A DNA stretch of 64,000 bases from Auriscalpium vulgare (GCA_019915015.1 JAHBBC010000004.1:124001-188000), one strand, 5' to 3'. Positions 12,190 through 23,551 are shown, counted from the stretch's first letter. The notes: generated from the sequence alone by a model not told the origin. A program made the numbers and translations.

Positions 12190-13703
12190 AATGAAAGATA
12201 CTCACGATGAGTGTGCGAGAGAATCAGAGAGTATGCGGTACATTCGGGTCGCGCTGATGGCCAGAGTCGCCGCTGTGTCAAAGCGAACGATGAGCGTGCG
12301 TGACATCGGTTCATCGAGGAGCCGACTACTTACAAGTAACGACTTCGAACATCTGGAGGGGTAATGGATTGCTGAGTGACGACTAGCTCATTAGTGGGGA
12401 AGAAAGCGCACCAAATCCCATGGATCTATCCAACAAAGTATGAGCGACAATGCTGATTTGCCAGGGAACGGCACGAACGTACCGTTCAAGTTTCTGACCA
12501 CGAGCACCTACAAATACATGCGCGCGCTGGGTCAATCCGTCGCAGGGTGAGTGCACAAACGCAAGCTCACCAGCACCGGAACCTCGACCAGCGTCGCCAG
12601 GGAGAGCCACACAATCCCCTGCACACGCTATCAGGGTCTGTAGATCTCGCCGATGGTAGCCAAAGACGCACCTGCTGCCACATCAACTTCCACAGCCAGT
12701 GGCCTCCTGTGAGACGCATTGTTCGAGCCGGTCTGTGGTGCCTCACGATCCCGGCCAGCATGACAAGGAGGAGCGCAAAGTCGGACACGATGATGCCGAC
12801 GACGGTGACAACGGATTTAGATGTGGTGGTAGGGACGCATTCACCTGCTGCCGGATAGTAGGTAGAACGCAGCTAGTAAAGGCAAATGGATGAGCAAGGA
12901 GATGCGTGCAATTGAATGGGAGAACCCACAATGGCGATATCTACGGGCGTTGTTGTGTGACCTCGATGAGATAGTTGTGGAGCGGGAGAGACCACGTACA
13001 CCAGATGTTCAGGATTATGCTCGTCATCCAGATGGAGATTGACAAGAACACTACCGCCAAGTTCCCTTGCCAGATGGCAAGGCTGCCACATATACCATCA
13101 ATATCGTGCCTCGGATAGGTTAAAGTCAAACACGTACACGCGCAGCAAGACAAGAGACGACGCCAGGGCGAGGCTTAGATACGAAAACACCTGACAGCAG
13201 AGTCAGTCTCTCACACATTCCGTGTATCAGAGGAGGGAATGACTCACGTAAATCGATGCATCCCATGCCTAAGACCAATGTAATAATTTACTTATATGTA
13301 CTTGTTGAACTCAAGATGAAGACAAACCGTGCAGTCCGAGAGCCCGACAACGTCCTTCGTGACAATGAGAATGACCAGCGCAGTGACTAATGAGATTCGA
13401 CACGACGAGTAGACCCATATCGTCCACCGATATGGCCGCTTCCCGCGCAAGACATCGAGCTCGTAGTCGAACGTCGTCGCGATCTCCCACCTTCAACGCG
13501 GAGGCACACCGGGGTTCTATTAGTCCCTTTATTTTCTTACAGATGTCGTGAACTCACAGGGACAGTCCCAGGATAACATGGGCCAGTCGAACGAAGCGCT
13601 CTGAAGAGCGCAGGGGTGAGCTTCCGGCGTGTATCCCCATGCCACAGAGCAGAAACGTACGTTCAGTTTCCGCCACGGCGGAAGGGGACTTCCAATTCGT
13701 CAT
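12190..13703 (-). CDS. DUF6533-domain membrane protein, minus-strand paralog
   Basis: The ATG is at 13703 (MTNWKSPSAVAETE). After a first intron the exon RFVRLAHVILGLSLW leads into WEIATTFDYELDV and RWTIWVYSSCRIS, the family hallmark. Later exons give SIIILN-like and FALLLVMLAGIVRHH segments, an equivalent of GIVWLSLATLVEVPVLV, then VLVVRNLN and ATLAISATRMYRIL near 12230. The order and intron positions match 4138-5853, so the two are inverted paralogs. The last exon and stop are not resolved. The product is predicted to be a multi-helix membrane protein of unknown role. Confidence 0.6.
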
Positions 13704-14368
13704 GGGGACAGTTGAAAGGCTGAATAGAAACTTGGAAGATCAGGGGGGAAAGGGAAACAACAACATGACACAGTCGTTGGTTCATGAAATACAGTCCCCC
13801 ATGTTCCTCGCGCGGCAATCACGACATCTTCGTTAGTATACTTATCTTAGATCCGCAGTACGGAGAGCGGCAAACACTGATTATTACTGACTGGCAACAC
13901 GGAAAGCATCAGCTACATAACTGGAGATGTTCCGTAAGAGGTAATAGTGCCCACCGGTCAAAGATCACAGCGAACCGGCGTTGATTTGGTGCGGTGCTTG
14001 GTAATTATTCGTTCCCAGAGCCAAAATCGCCGTCCTATGGGCGACGGACATATTATAAGTAGATGGAGCCCCCCGACCCGAAGCTCGATGTGTAGGCTCG
14101 CATGCCACGCAGGGCTCCCCTACGCAGGGCTCCCCACTTCTACTCAGCTTTTTGTATGTAGTGGCGCACGTACTTATATCGAATAGTTTGGAAGAAAGAG
14201 CACGATGCAGAGCTCGGAGGTTGCAGCGCGTTGGCCTGGCATCCGCAATATATGATTTCAGGGTCTAGAGTATTGACAGCGAGCTCACCAGCGACGGTAC
14301 ACGATGCGCAGAATCAGATACCATATCCCATGGCATATCGCATGGAATACTAAATGCACCGAAGACGG
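13704..14368. other. Upstream spacer of the DUF6533 gene
   Basis: No gene seen. A short direct repeat CGCAGGGCTCCCC occurs twice near 14108-14135. The promoter of the minus-strand DUF6533 gene should lie at the left end. Confidence 0.4.
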
Positions 14369-15135
14369 TGATGTCCTACGGGCGTACACCGCCGGCGCCG
14401 CCGACGGCAAACTGCGGCGGGGTGCAGGCTGCTCGAACGGATCGCGTCTTACACGCACCTAAAGACAGGTCTGTAACATGCGCTGGGTGTGAGAACGACA
14501 CGTACCGCGATGAATCCGTCCATAGCCGCGGTGATGTGCCAAAGCAGGTCGGACAGCGGGACCCCCCCGGCGACGACTGCGACCGTCTTCCTGTGCTCGT
14601 AGTATCCCGGACACTGGACGCATCCACAAACGTCAGCAGACGGCCTGCTGAGTAGCACAGCGAGGGGCCCTCACCGCAACGGACATCTTGACGGTCGGCC
14701 GCGACATGCGCACTTGCTGATGTCCCGGAGCTTGCCTATGAGATACCGATGCACGTCGGTCAGCCGCACGCCCGGCGGGTAACCCTCACGCACAAACCCC
14801 ACTGGAGGTTCGACGCGCGCAGCACGAGGTACAGCGGGACGACGGCACCGAGGCGGGCATCTTATGCGCGGTCGACGCAGGCGTACGCGGCGGGGCCGGT
14901 GCACATAAAGATGGTGTCGGGGGAGGCGGGAGGCGTATACCACGAGCTCTGGCTGCGGGAGGGCACGCACGAGGTAGGCTTCAGCGAGCGGGAGGGAGAG
15001 CGGCGCGGAAGGAAGCCAGCGCAAAGCGTCGCGCAACTGGGGCAGCGTCGCAGCGAGGGGAGCGGGGACCGAGGTGAGCATGAGGGCCGTCGTAGCGACG
15101 AGCGAGCAACTCAAAGGGAACTGTGACGCATTCAA
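14369..15135 (-). pseudogene. Possible decayed gene, unidentified
   Basis: A minus-strand frame of 154 codons (14671-15135) starts with a hydrophobic, signal-like stretch and is rich in Leu, Pro and Arg. Farther along, a frame with LSDLLWHITAAMDGFIA looks like a membrane-protein segment. The frames do not join through good splice sites and stops interrupt the alternatives. I cannot name it; a decayed relative of the nearby membrane-protein family is only a guess. Confidence 0.25.
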
Positions 15136-15239
15136 TCAGAATTGGCCATAAGATCGAGAAACAATTGCTTGGTACTTACCTCCACCAGGTACAATGCGTC
15201 CGAACACTACGCTTGAGTGTGGGTGCACCGTGGAGCAGG

Positions 15240-16036
15240 GTGGGCACGCGGTGCGTCTGATATCGACTCCAGCAGGCCCCACTGCATGCTGACCCACGCC
15301 CTCTCTGGACTCCCTTGCGTTCGATACCACGCTTCTCCGCCAGCCGAAGACGAGGCGCCCTCCGCGTGATGCGCGTATTGCCTCGGCGTAATGAACTCGA
15401 GGCATGCGAGCCCGTCGAACCCGATAGCGCAATCGAATGGACTTGAGCCGGAAAGCCCGTCAGATTTGGGCGGGCGTATATTGGAGGACGCATACGTGCG
15501 TGAATAGCACCACAGTGGTCGGAGTAGACGGCGCGTGGACGACGAGGAAAACCACCATGAGGCATGCAGCCCGCCTGTCGTCCGTGAAGACGTGGGCTTG
15601 CTGTTGTCAAGCACAGAATGAGAGGGTCGGGTGCGTTACAGACGAGCCTTACAATGCAGGGTGGAGAAGGCGGAGCGATCTGCAACGATGGTGGGCGCTG
15701 TTGAGCAAGGTGAATGAGATGCTACGCGCACCTGAGCACGGTTTCTCTCCGCCTGTTGCCTGCTGCCCGCTACATCTATCCTGCCATTGCGAGCAATGTC
15801 GGATGTTGATTTGCTGCTAATGACAGAGTGGTGGCCATGGTCGACATGGTGGACGTCGTTGAACGAGGGAAAGATGGGACGGGCGCCAAAGATCGCGCCT
15901 CTGGCGACTCTCGGCCGGGCAACCTCCGAAAGCTAGGTGAAAGTCGAATTCATGCAAACCGGGGCACCTACGGCTAAGCTCCCGGATAATACGCAATCAC
16001 TTTCTATGGCAGAAGAAACATATATGCTGCTTTTAT
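15240..16036 (-). pseudogene. Inverted second copy of the hypothetical locus
   Basis: The reverse complement matches 2652-3470 from the TATA-like GCATATATG segment through SLAVGAPVCM, GARPIFPSFN, HHSVISS, VAGSRQ and AERN and on into the second exon (GRQAGCM against GRQAGCI). This copy has an in-frame TAG just before LSEVA, where the left copy reads CTSLSEVA, so it is probably inactive. Together with the oppositely oriented DUF6533 genes between them, the copies mark a large inverted arrangement over 1-16 kb. Confidence 0.5.
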
Positions 16037-16435
16037 ACCATTCCAAAAGTCCATCGTTCAAAATCCCGAGGACCGCCAGCGGCCAGTGGGCCGGGCAGTG
16101 ACCGTGGGACATGCTGGGCCGGCGCGGTCGGAAATTTTCCAGACGCCTTCATTTCAAGCTTTACGATTCCCACGAATCGTTGCTTATGTCATGTTCATAC
16201 AGCGTTTTTTCGGACCATGCAACACACAAGTATAGCACTATATATAGTTATTTACTCCCACGATGATTTTGAGTCATGATCGTTGTGCTTTGGCCTCCCT
16301 CCCTTTTGCCCGTAAACAACTCCACAGATCATTGTCTTTGCAGCATTTTTGAGACCATACAATGTCCACAAAAGATGCAAAATGGTGAGATTGCAAGGGT
16401 TACTTACAGGTACAATTTGCAGACGGGGAAAGACA

Positions 16436-16489
16436 ATGACATCATCCCGGGGTTTTAAATGCAGTTTAAAACCCGGAATGATGTCATTG
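16436..16489. repeat. Strong hairpin (inverted repeat)
   Basis: Left arm AATGACATCATCCCGGGG plus TTTTAAA pairs with right arm TTTAAAACCC plus GGAATGATGTCATT across a loop of about 5 nt (TGCAG), with a one-base slip in the C/G run. It may be the core of a small foldback element; I see no flanking duplication. Confidence 0.75.
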
Positions 16490-16831
16490 CTCTCAATCCC
16501 AGGTGTCAACCGCATGCAACTGCACATTCAGTGTCCTCCAGTGTTGCCTGACACTGCGCAGCATTGCCCACCATTGCTCAGTACCCCCCAGGGCCGCTCA
16601 GTCATGTCGCAGTGGCACATAGTCTCCAATAGTAGTGCAGTAATATTATTTTGCAGTGTACTTACTATCTGATTATGTAAAATAAATCCCAGTCCAACCC
16701 AGAATTGGGAGGGGACTCGGAATCGTACCGCCGTGCTACGCACCGGCCCACTCCCAGCAAGTAGTATGAAGGCATTTATCGGACAATATTATACGGGCTC
16801 TAATTCTCGTGTGACAACGTTGCCTGAACGG

Positions 16832-16970
16832 GATCCTGCAGGATCCCGCAGGATCCCTCAGGATCCCTCATGCTCCCTCGGGATCCCGCAGGATCCAGGC
16901 ACGCCTGCGTATTCTTTGTAGATGCATGCCCCATGCACGCCCCTCGGGATCCCGCGGGATCCCGACACTG
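16832..16970. repeat. GGATCC-rich short tandem repeat
   Basis: GGATCC or GGATCCC recurs about ten times at 8-15 bp spacing (GGATCCTGCA, GGATCCCGCA, GGATCCCTCA), with an interruption near 16900-16945. It lies a few hundred bases upstream of the HECT-like gene's start. Confidence 0.8.
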
Positions 16971-17394
16971 TCCCGCTCCAGATTTTCATTCTGCAATTGC
17001 AGTCGCTGCACTATCCCGACCCAGTCCCAACCCGTCCTGACCAGGAACTGCACCATGTGCTCCCTGTGTTCGACTCTCTGCCTTGCTCTCTTAAAACCTG
17101 TCCCGACAGCGTTCAATTCTCTGACTTGTTGCTTCTCCGCGCTCCTAGTCACTTTTTGCACTCTCACTCTGTCAGCACTCAGTTGTCTTTATCATGTCCT
17201 CTCTCTCGTCTTCCAGACTGCCGTTTCGCGCCGCCTGCGCTTGCTGTCCTGTCGGTGACTGTGTTGGTTATACAGTCTTCAAGGGCGACACGCCGACCTA
17301 TGTATGTTCACTTGGGCTGTCTTTCTGCCGCTCGCTAGTAGACACTAATAGCCGATGTTACAGCACGCGTCATTTGCCACTGAGAAATGTGAAT

Positions 17395-17398
17395 GCGG
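17395..17398. other. Target site duplication of Gypsy A, left
   Basis: GCGG precedes the left LTR (TGATGGG...) and is repeated at 44245-44248, directly after the right LTR (...GTATCA). Confidence 0.8.
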
Positions 17399-18981
17399 TG
17401 ATGGGCACCAGACGGTAGTAGGGCGGATATGGGTAGTTTCCTATCCCTAGAGCGCTGTCAGTGGTACCGCGTTGTTGTGCGAGCGAGTCGTCACGTTCCC
17501 AAAGGTTCGCGAAGTGACTCCACCGATACGTGGATCGTGGTCGTAACGAGGATTCGGATCGGAATGAGGGTTCGGCGCGTGCGCCGGACCAGGAGACGAG
17601 AAGGAGTGAGCGTACGAGTCACCGAAGTGACGAACAAACGAAGTCGCGACGAGCGAGCTCCGAAGTTGGACGCGGAGGAACGCGGAATGACGATGGAGGG
17701 AGGGAGAGAGAGATCGACGTAACACGAAGTTCGGCTTTATACGTTGATCGGTGCGATGGGTAGTTGGGTGACTTCGGACAACTTCGGATTGAGGACGAAG
17801 TTATGTGTAATGGGGAACGCGTTCGTCGTGGGCCTGAACTTGAGGAGGCCTCGAAGGTGATATCAAAGTGGATGAAGGTCTGTCGATGGCGGTGTTCGAG
17901 AGGCGAGGTTCGGTCGTCGATGTTCGAGAGGCGAGGTTCGGGAGTCGAGGTTCGGAAGGCGAGGTTCGGAAAGCGAGGTTCGGAAAGCGAGGTTGGGGTA
18001 CGTGGTGCGAAAGGCGAAGGTCGAAAGCGAAGTCGAAGGCGAGCGTATTGCGGCGTGCGGCGTAGTCGAAAGTGAGGTTACGGGCGATAAGGAGGACGAG
18101 GGGTACAACGACAGTAAGAGCTGTCGATGCGGGCGGTTTGCAACGTCTCTTTCGAGATGCTGACTATGGGGGGGAAAGTAACTTGTTATTCGGTGTGCTA
18201 TCGAGTCGTATTTAAGCTACAACGAGTGCGAGACCGTATCGTACGGAAACGAACATAGGTAGGTGCGTACAGAGACGAAACACGAGCGAAGTGGATAAAG
18301 ATCATGTGTCGCAAGTCGAGGTGGGTCGGAACGAGCATATGTAGCGAGAGGAAGCTCTTATGGGGAACGAGAACGATGGATACCAAACAAACGATCAGCG
18401 CTGTCGCTACGATGTGATATACAGAAGGATGAAGTACGAACGATATTGTGGAGACGCGCCTCAGCGGTACAAGGCGCGCCAAACGTATACCCGCGAGCCG
18501 AAGTCGCAGCGAGTGGCGGACGATCTTCCGAAGTGGCTGGGAAGGTAGCCATGGCTTCGGGCTTGGTTCGCCTCGGCTCGGAAAGGTCGGGACGATAGAA
18601 GGGATCTATCGGGAACGCTATAAGTGAGGGGGAGAATCGGACAGGGAAGTACCGGGTGACAGCCGGTTATCTCGGAGATACGCTCACGGGGCGTTTCACT
18701 ACACTGATCTTGGTCCGTCAGCGACTTTGTGGCGTGTCTGCTGCTGATGGGCCGAAAGGTCTCGACCGAACCACGTGCGGGCGCCTCGGGATGACTGGAA
18801 ACGAGGCCGAAGCGCTGGAAAGTTCGGAGCCGAAGTCACGTGACTTCGGAACTTTCCGAAGTGGCTGTGCCGAAACGGCGGAAACGACGGTCCGGAGACC
18901 AAAGTCACGTGACTTTGGTTCGAAATGAAAAACCGAAAAGTCGCGGTGGAATCCCCGCTCGACGGGGAATCAGGCGTATCA
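17399..18981 (-). repeat. Gypsy A 3' LTR
   Basis: 1583 bp, identical as far as compared to 42662-44244. Contains a run of about 15-bp units with GAGGTTCGGAAAGC (17890-17995), two CACGTG palindromes (18830-18849 and 18898-18919) and several chance open frames. Confidence 0.93.
18830..18919. promoter_or_regulatory. Paired CACGTG palindromes in LTR A
   Basis: CCGAAGTCACGTGACTTCGG (18830-18849) is a perfect 20-bp palindrome and 18898-18919 is a perfect 22-bp palindrome with the same AAGTCACGTGACTT core. Both centre on the E-box CACGTG. They recur in the other LTR at 44093-44112 and 44161-44182. In transcription sense they lie near the start of the LTR, in probable U3, so they may bind bHLH factors. 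Confidence 0.55.
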
Positions 18982-19018
18982 CCTCCTCCATACTTTGATA
19001 GTGACCGTCCACGGTCAC
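18982..19018 (-). other. Gypsy A polypurine tract with upstream hairpin
   Basis: On the minus strand AAAGTATGGAGGAGG ends exactly at the 3' LTR (TGATACGCC). Four bases upstream is a perfect 7-bp stem GTGACCG / CGGTCAC with loop TGGA (19018-19001). The tract should prime plus-strand DNA synthesis. Confidence 0.75.
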
Positions 19019-19675
19019 CGAGATGAGGGGAGATGTGATCCGAAGGCAAATGTGGCAAGTGATGGGAAACTCGGGAAAAGTCGGAACGTGGAAGCGAAGT
19101 CGGAAGCGATGTCGGGGGCGAGAAACGAAGCGGCGGGCATGTCGGGATGATGATGCGATCATGATTTTGCGCCGGGGGCCGAGGCAGAATTGATGAGCCG
19201 TGGTCGTGGGAGCGATCGGAATGTGGAGGGTAGAGGCGAAGTCGAATTGGGTCGATGACGTCGTGATGATGTCAGATATGATATCATGGTCTAGGCGCTA
19301 TTGGAAATATACCCAAATCGGTGTACCTGGTTGCCGAGCGCGTTCGGCTGTGCGTCGCTAGCGTGGGATCAGGGTCGAGGGTCGGAAGATTTTTACGAAG
19401 TCGGCGGATGCCTCTTTGTTCGTCTTGGGGGCGCCTATTTGCCGAACAATGGGAGGGGAAAAGGGATAAAAGGAGGCGAACTTTTCCGTGGTTCGCCTTC
19501 AACTTTCCTCCCTTCCCCTTTACCTCTCACCTCGGGCGCTCCCTTCCATAACCACTACCATGTCGGCATCCACGTCCTCCAGGTCCACCAAGGCGAAGGT
19601 CTCGCTCCGCGAGATTCACCTCGGCATCAACGGCCTGCTCGACTCCTTCAACCCGGAGGCGACCGAGAACGCGAA

Positions 19676-19679
19676 GCGC
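19676..19679. other. Target site duplication of Gypsy B, left
   Basis: GCGC before the left LTR (TGATGGGACC) is repeated at 33775-33778 after the right LTR (...CTCATCA). Confidence 0.8.
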
Positions 19680-20394
19680 TGATGGGACCTCGCGTGCTAC
19701 AGGCACGTAGACCGGACCGCACACCTCAAACCACACCACCACACTCTCCCCTGGGCGCGGCGGGACAGAACCAAGGTCGGCGAAACGCAGCGAACTGAGG
19801 GAAGGTTGCCACTCGCGAAGGGTAGAGTGACCGGAGGCGGGAGAGGTCGTAGGCGCCGAACGAAGGGTAGCGTGGGAATCGAGAGGTGATAGAGCATAGA
19901 GTGTACGTGTACGAGTGATGACAAAGCAATCTACCCTTGGGAGACGACACCCGAGACTTCACAGCACAAAACAAGAGATACGACCCTAGCGAGCGTTCGG
20001 CGAACCAGGCGACGGGACCTAACCATGCACTAGGGGAAAGGCGAAGATAGCAGCGGCAGGGGAAGCGGTAGTCTCGGCGAAGAGTCACCAAGTCAGTACG
20101 GCTTAGGCGAACACGGCGAGCGAAATGGGAGACTGAGGGACTCGACAGCACGGTGCTGGACTGACGGTATGTGTATTACGTTTGCGACGGGACTGACGGT
20201 ATCTGGCTAGTAGGAGAAGGACGGCAGCGGCAGCGCGCCCCAGGATAGAGAGCGCGCTGTGGTTGGGGGTTTTCGCCAGCGGTCGCGCGCTCTCACGCTC
20301 CTTCTTACCCTCTCTCCTCTCGCCCCAGGCAGTAGAGCACTCCTCACCCCGACCCTTGGCCCCCCCAGCGACTGCAGTGGGGGTTTACTCATCA
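19680..20394 (+). repeat. Gypsy B 5' LTR
   Basis: 715 bp, TGATGGGACC...TTACTCATCA, copied at 33060-33774. A TATA-like element is not obvious. Confidence 0.93.
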
Positions 20395-20398
20395 TTTG

Positions 20399-20416
20399 TG
20401 GAGCCCACCGCGAGGG
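20399..20416 (+). other. Gypsy B primer binding site
   Basis: TGGAGCCCACCGCGAGGG starts 4 nt after the LTR. TGG pairs with a tRNA CCA end. Element A has the same 18 nt at 42657-42640 with the same 4-nt gap, which supports the call. The tRNA is not identified. Confidence 0.8.
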
Positions 20417-20437
20417 ATCTCTCTGCTCAAATTCACA

Positions 20438-23400
20438 ATGGGTCCGAAGGCCAGAGTAGTGTTGGAGCCCACGAGGCGACAGCCGTTGCGAGCCTCACGC
20501 ACAGACGCATATGCCGTGGCTCAATTCGCCGAAATGCCAGGCCACTTCGAAGACGAGGAACAAGACGGGAATGTTGCTGGTTACGACGCTGCACTCGACC
20601 CGACCAACGCAGGCAGGGGAAGCAGTGGAGGGGTCGACGAGGTCGAAGTGTCGCGTCAGGGCCCTCCCTTGCCAAGACACGACGGGCCAGATGGTCGCCC
20701 AGCGGAGCAAGACGGGTGGGTAGAGTCGCTAATGCTGCATAGGGAACTGTTGCGCATGGGCGAGAGCCCGGCCAGGCTCAGGATTGGCCCAGTCGAGACA
20801 CCGCGCTCACGACGAGTCGCGGAGGCGGACGATTCGGAGCCCGAAGTCGCCGACATCATTGATGGGCGCGGGGAACGGCAACCATCAAATCCAGGGTCAC
20901 GGCGAAATAGACCAGTTTCGCCGAACCGCGGGTCGCAGGGAGGTTTATCAGGCGAGCGGCAGCGAAGCGGCTCGGCTGCCTCTTCCCCACTTTCAGACGC
21001 ACCCAGTTCCCCCGTAAACCAGCCGTTACCCACCAGGATGACAACCCCGATGCCTACGCGCGGTGATAGGCGCGCCCCCACGTTCGATGGGAGCCGTCCC
21101 CGCGAGCTACCCCGTTACTTCGCCGAACTCAAGCACCTGTTGACGCAAGCTGGGATTACGAACGATGAAGAGATGAAGGCGCATGCGGTCCGTTACCTCG
21201 ACGTCCTCACAGCGGATCAGTGGGTGATACGTCCGGAGTTTGAGAAGGGCAAGAAGTTCGCCGATTTCGAGAAGGCGATCATAGCCCTCTACCCGGGCGC
21301 GGACGGTGAACGGAAGTACGTCCTAGGGGACCTCGATAGGCTGGTGGCCCAGTACGCAAACGGGGGGCTTACTTCTCTTGGTGACCTGAGCCACTACTAC
21401 CGGGAGTTCTACGCAATCTCCGAATTCTTGAAGAAGAGGGGCCGCGTATCGGAGAGGGATCAAGACTTCGCATTCCTCCGAGGGCTTCCCAGGTCGCTGC
21501 AGGACAGGGTGGAACAGCGGTTGCAGTACAAGGAGCCGGACCATGATCGCGATGACCCTTATCCAATGGCGAAGGTCTTTGAGGCCGCCGAGTACCTGCT
21601 GCACGGGACCACGACGACGCCGCGCTCACACACGGATATGCCGTCCGTAACCGCGGCGGTGGAGAGCCAGCTGCCGCCAGCGAAGGCCGCCGAACCGGTA
21701 GTAAAGGTCGAGCAGTTTGGGGCGCTATTGGAGAAGGCGACCGAACAGATAGCGAGAGCGTACCAGGCCGGGAGAGCTGAGGCACTAGCTGGCAACGGCA
21801 ACGGTGCGCCGAACTTCACGCGCGGACCCGCGGGCCCGATGCAGGCGGCCAACATGGGGTACGATCGGCCGCGGCCAGGGCCAGGACAAGGCGGTGCGCG
21901 GTGCACGTTCTGTGGGGGGCCGGACCACTTCATGCGCGAGTGCATGGTGCTCCAGGAGAGCATCGCCGACGGGAAGGTTCGCCGAAACAACCGTGGCCAA
22001 GTGACGCTCGCCAGCGGTCTGGAGATACCCTGGGGCAAAGGAACTCTACAGCAGATTGTCGATGATTACTATCGAGCGAACCCGGCGGCGTTGAGGCCCG
22101 AAGTCGCAGCGAGACTCGGGAACGCGGTGACCGAGAACATGATGTTAGCCACGTCGGGGCCGATCGCGGTTACCGACTACCCGCTGAGGCCTGCACGCGA
22201 CCAACCGGTGGCAGGGATGATCCAGATGATACCCCAGCTCACGGATGAGGAACGCATCGCACAACTACATCAGGAGGTGCAAGTCTTGATGAATCTGCGA
22301 GACAAGAGGGCAGAGGAGAAAGCTAGAAGGGAGCGAGCCTTGGCGAACGGGGAGCTAGCCAAACCCATAGGTCCCCTACCCGGAGAGCGGGTTAAGACGA
22401 GGCGCATGGTCCCAGAAGTGGTCATTTCGCCATCCAAGTATACAGCGAAGCCAAAGAAAGTCGCATTCGCCGAACCGGAGAACGCCAAGCCATCCAGCGA
22501 GGCGGTCGCGGGGCACGAAGAAGAACCGGAGTTAGACACGGAGCCTATACACCCGTTCGCGCTAGTACCGGATGCCACGTACGTGGCCACGGAGGAGGAA
22601 CAGCGCGCAGAAAGGAATAAGAAGGCAACCGCGGCCTACGTCAAGGACACGCCGGTACACGAGGAGGGCATAGCATCCACGGTGTACGAGCGGGCAATGG
22701 GAGCATCAGTTACGCTGACGCAACGGGAGTTACTGTCGTTGGCCCCAGAAGTACGGGCGCAGATAAGACACGCTGTCACCCCTCGGCGTATCCCTACCGC
22801 ACCGACCCGAGCGGCACAAGAGCCGGTGGCGGTGATGCAAACGGAGCTACAGGCAGGACAGGATGAATTCGCCGAAGCCTTCGGCGACCTGTGCGGTTTA
22901 GACGACGGCAGCAGTGAGCGCGAATCCGAGAGGGACCGTGTCCGGGGAATATCTTCGCATATGCCGGCATCGTTCATGCAGGCGATGGGCTTCCAGACGG
23001 CGGCGCCGCCCGCCGGCGCCCTCATCTTGCCGGACCCGGTTTTATCGCAGTTCCTCAACGCGACCGAGCGGCCGTCGGAACCATTGATCGTGGCAAAAGA
23101 ATCGTCGGCGCTACGGGCAGTACTACCTTTGGTAGACAACCAAGCGCACATAGAGGCGATCCTGGATCCAGGATCGCAGGTCATCTCCATGTCCGAAGAC
23201 ACATGCCACTTTTTAGGGCTCGCTTACGACCCCACCATCACGCTAGATATGCTGTCGGCAAACGGGTCCGTCGACAAGTCGCTGGGTTTGGCGCGCAACG
23301 TAGCGCTGAAGCTCGGCGAAATCACGCTCTACGTTCAGATACACGTCATTCGCTCACCGGCATATGACATCCTCTTGGGGAGGCCGTTTGACGTATTGAC

Positions 23401-23551
23401 GGGCAGCGTGGTCCGCAACTTTCCGGATGAGCGTCAGACCATCACGATTACAGACCCCAATACTCAGGAGACAGCGACCGTCCCCACTATCGAACGGGGA
23501 TCGCGGCGGATTGTGGAACAAGAAACAAAGGCTGCGGGTTTTCGGAACTAG
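20438..23551 (+). CDS. gag: Gypsy B Gag-protease polyprotein
   Basis: The first in-frame ATG (20396) overlaps the PBS, so ATG 20438 (MGPKARVVLEPTRR) is preferred, giving 1037 residues. The N-terminal 200 residues are charged and low-complexity; a capsid-like helical region follows around LKHLLTQAGI and FEKAIIALYPGAD. A zinc knuckle CTFCGGPDHFMREC (C-x2-C-x4-H-x4-C, about residue 489) binds RNA. The C-terminal retropepsin-like domain has LDPGSQVISM (about residue 907) and YDILLGRPFDV. The active-site triplet reads DPG rather than the usual D[T/S]G, as in element A. It ends with the stop at 23549-23551, beside a slippery sequence. Confidence 0.9.
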   Translation: MGPKARVVLEPTRRQPLRASRTDAYAVAQFAEMPGHFEDEEQDGNVAGYDAALDPTNAGRGSSGGVDEVEVSRQGPPLPRHDGPDGRPAEQDGWVESLMLHRELLRMGESPARLRIGPVETPRSRRVAEADDSEPEVADIIDGRGERQPSNPGSRRNRPVSPNRGSQGGLSGERQRSGSAASSPLSDAPSSPVNQPLPTRMTTPMPTRGDRRAPTFDGSRPRELPRYFAELKHLLTQAGITNDEEMKAHAVRYLDVLTADQWVIRPEFEKGKKFADFEKAIIALYPGADGERKYVLGDLDRLVAQYANGGLTSLGDLSHYYREFYAISEFLKKRGRVSERDQDFAFLRGLPRSLQDRVEQRLQYKEPDHDRDDPYPMAKVFEAAEYLLHGTTTTPRSHTDMPSVTAAVESQLPPAKAAEPVVKVEQFGALLEKATEQIARAYQAGRAEALAGNGNGAPNFTRGPAGPMQAANMGYDRPRPGPGQGGARCTFCGGPDHFMRECMVLQESIADGKVRRNNRGQVTLASGLEIPWGKGTLQQIVDDYYRANPAALRPEVAARLGNAVTENMMLATSGPIAVTDYPLRPARDQPVAGMIQMIPQLTDEERIAQLHQEVQVLMNLRDKRAEEKARRERALANGELAKPIGPLPGERVKTRRMVPEVVISPSKYTAKPKKVAFAEPENAKPSSEAVAGHEEEPELDTEPIHPFALVPDATYVATEEEQRAERNKKATAAYVKDTPVHEEGIASTVYERAMGASVTLTQRELLSLAPEVRAQIRHAVTPRRIPTAPTRAAQEPVAVMQTELQAGQDEFAEAFGDLCGLDDGSSERESERDRVRGISSHMPASFMQAMGFQTAAPPAGALILPDPVLSQFLNATERPSEPLIVAKESSALRAVLPLVDNQAHIEAILDPGSQVISMSEDTCHFLGLAYDPTITLDMLSANGSVDKSLGLARNVALKLGEITLYVQIHVIRSPAYDILLGRPFDVLTGSVVRNFPDERQTITITDPNTQETATVPTIERGSRRIVEQETKAAGFRN
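23536..23542 (+). promoter_or_regulatory. Candidate -1 ribosomal frameshift site
   Basis: In the gag frame the sequence is G GGT TTT, a canonical X XXY YYZ heptamer, two codons before the gag stop. Slipping back one base gives ...GGG TTT TCG GAA CTA and enters the pol frame, which is open through the gag stop. Confidence 0.6.

Noticed and set aside
17429..18108. Several open frames with repeated Arg/Gly-rich sequence in LTR A
   Set aside because: They arise from the GAGGTTCGG tandem repeat read in different frames.
19321..19551. Plus-strand open frame upstream of A's cargo ATG as part of that gene
   Set aside because: It is in another frame and overlaps the TATA-like promoter segment; the 19560 ATG fits the spliced model.
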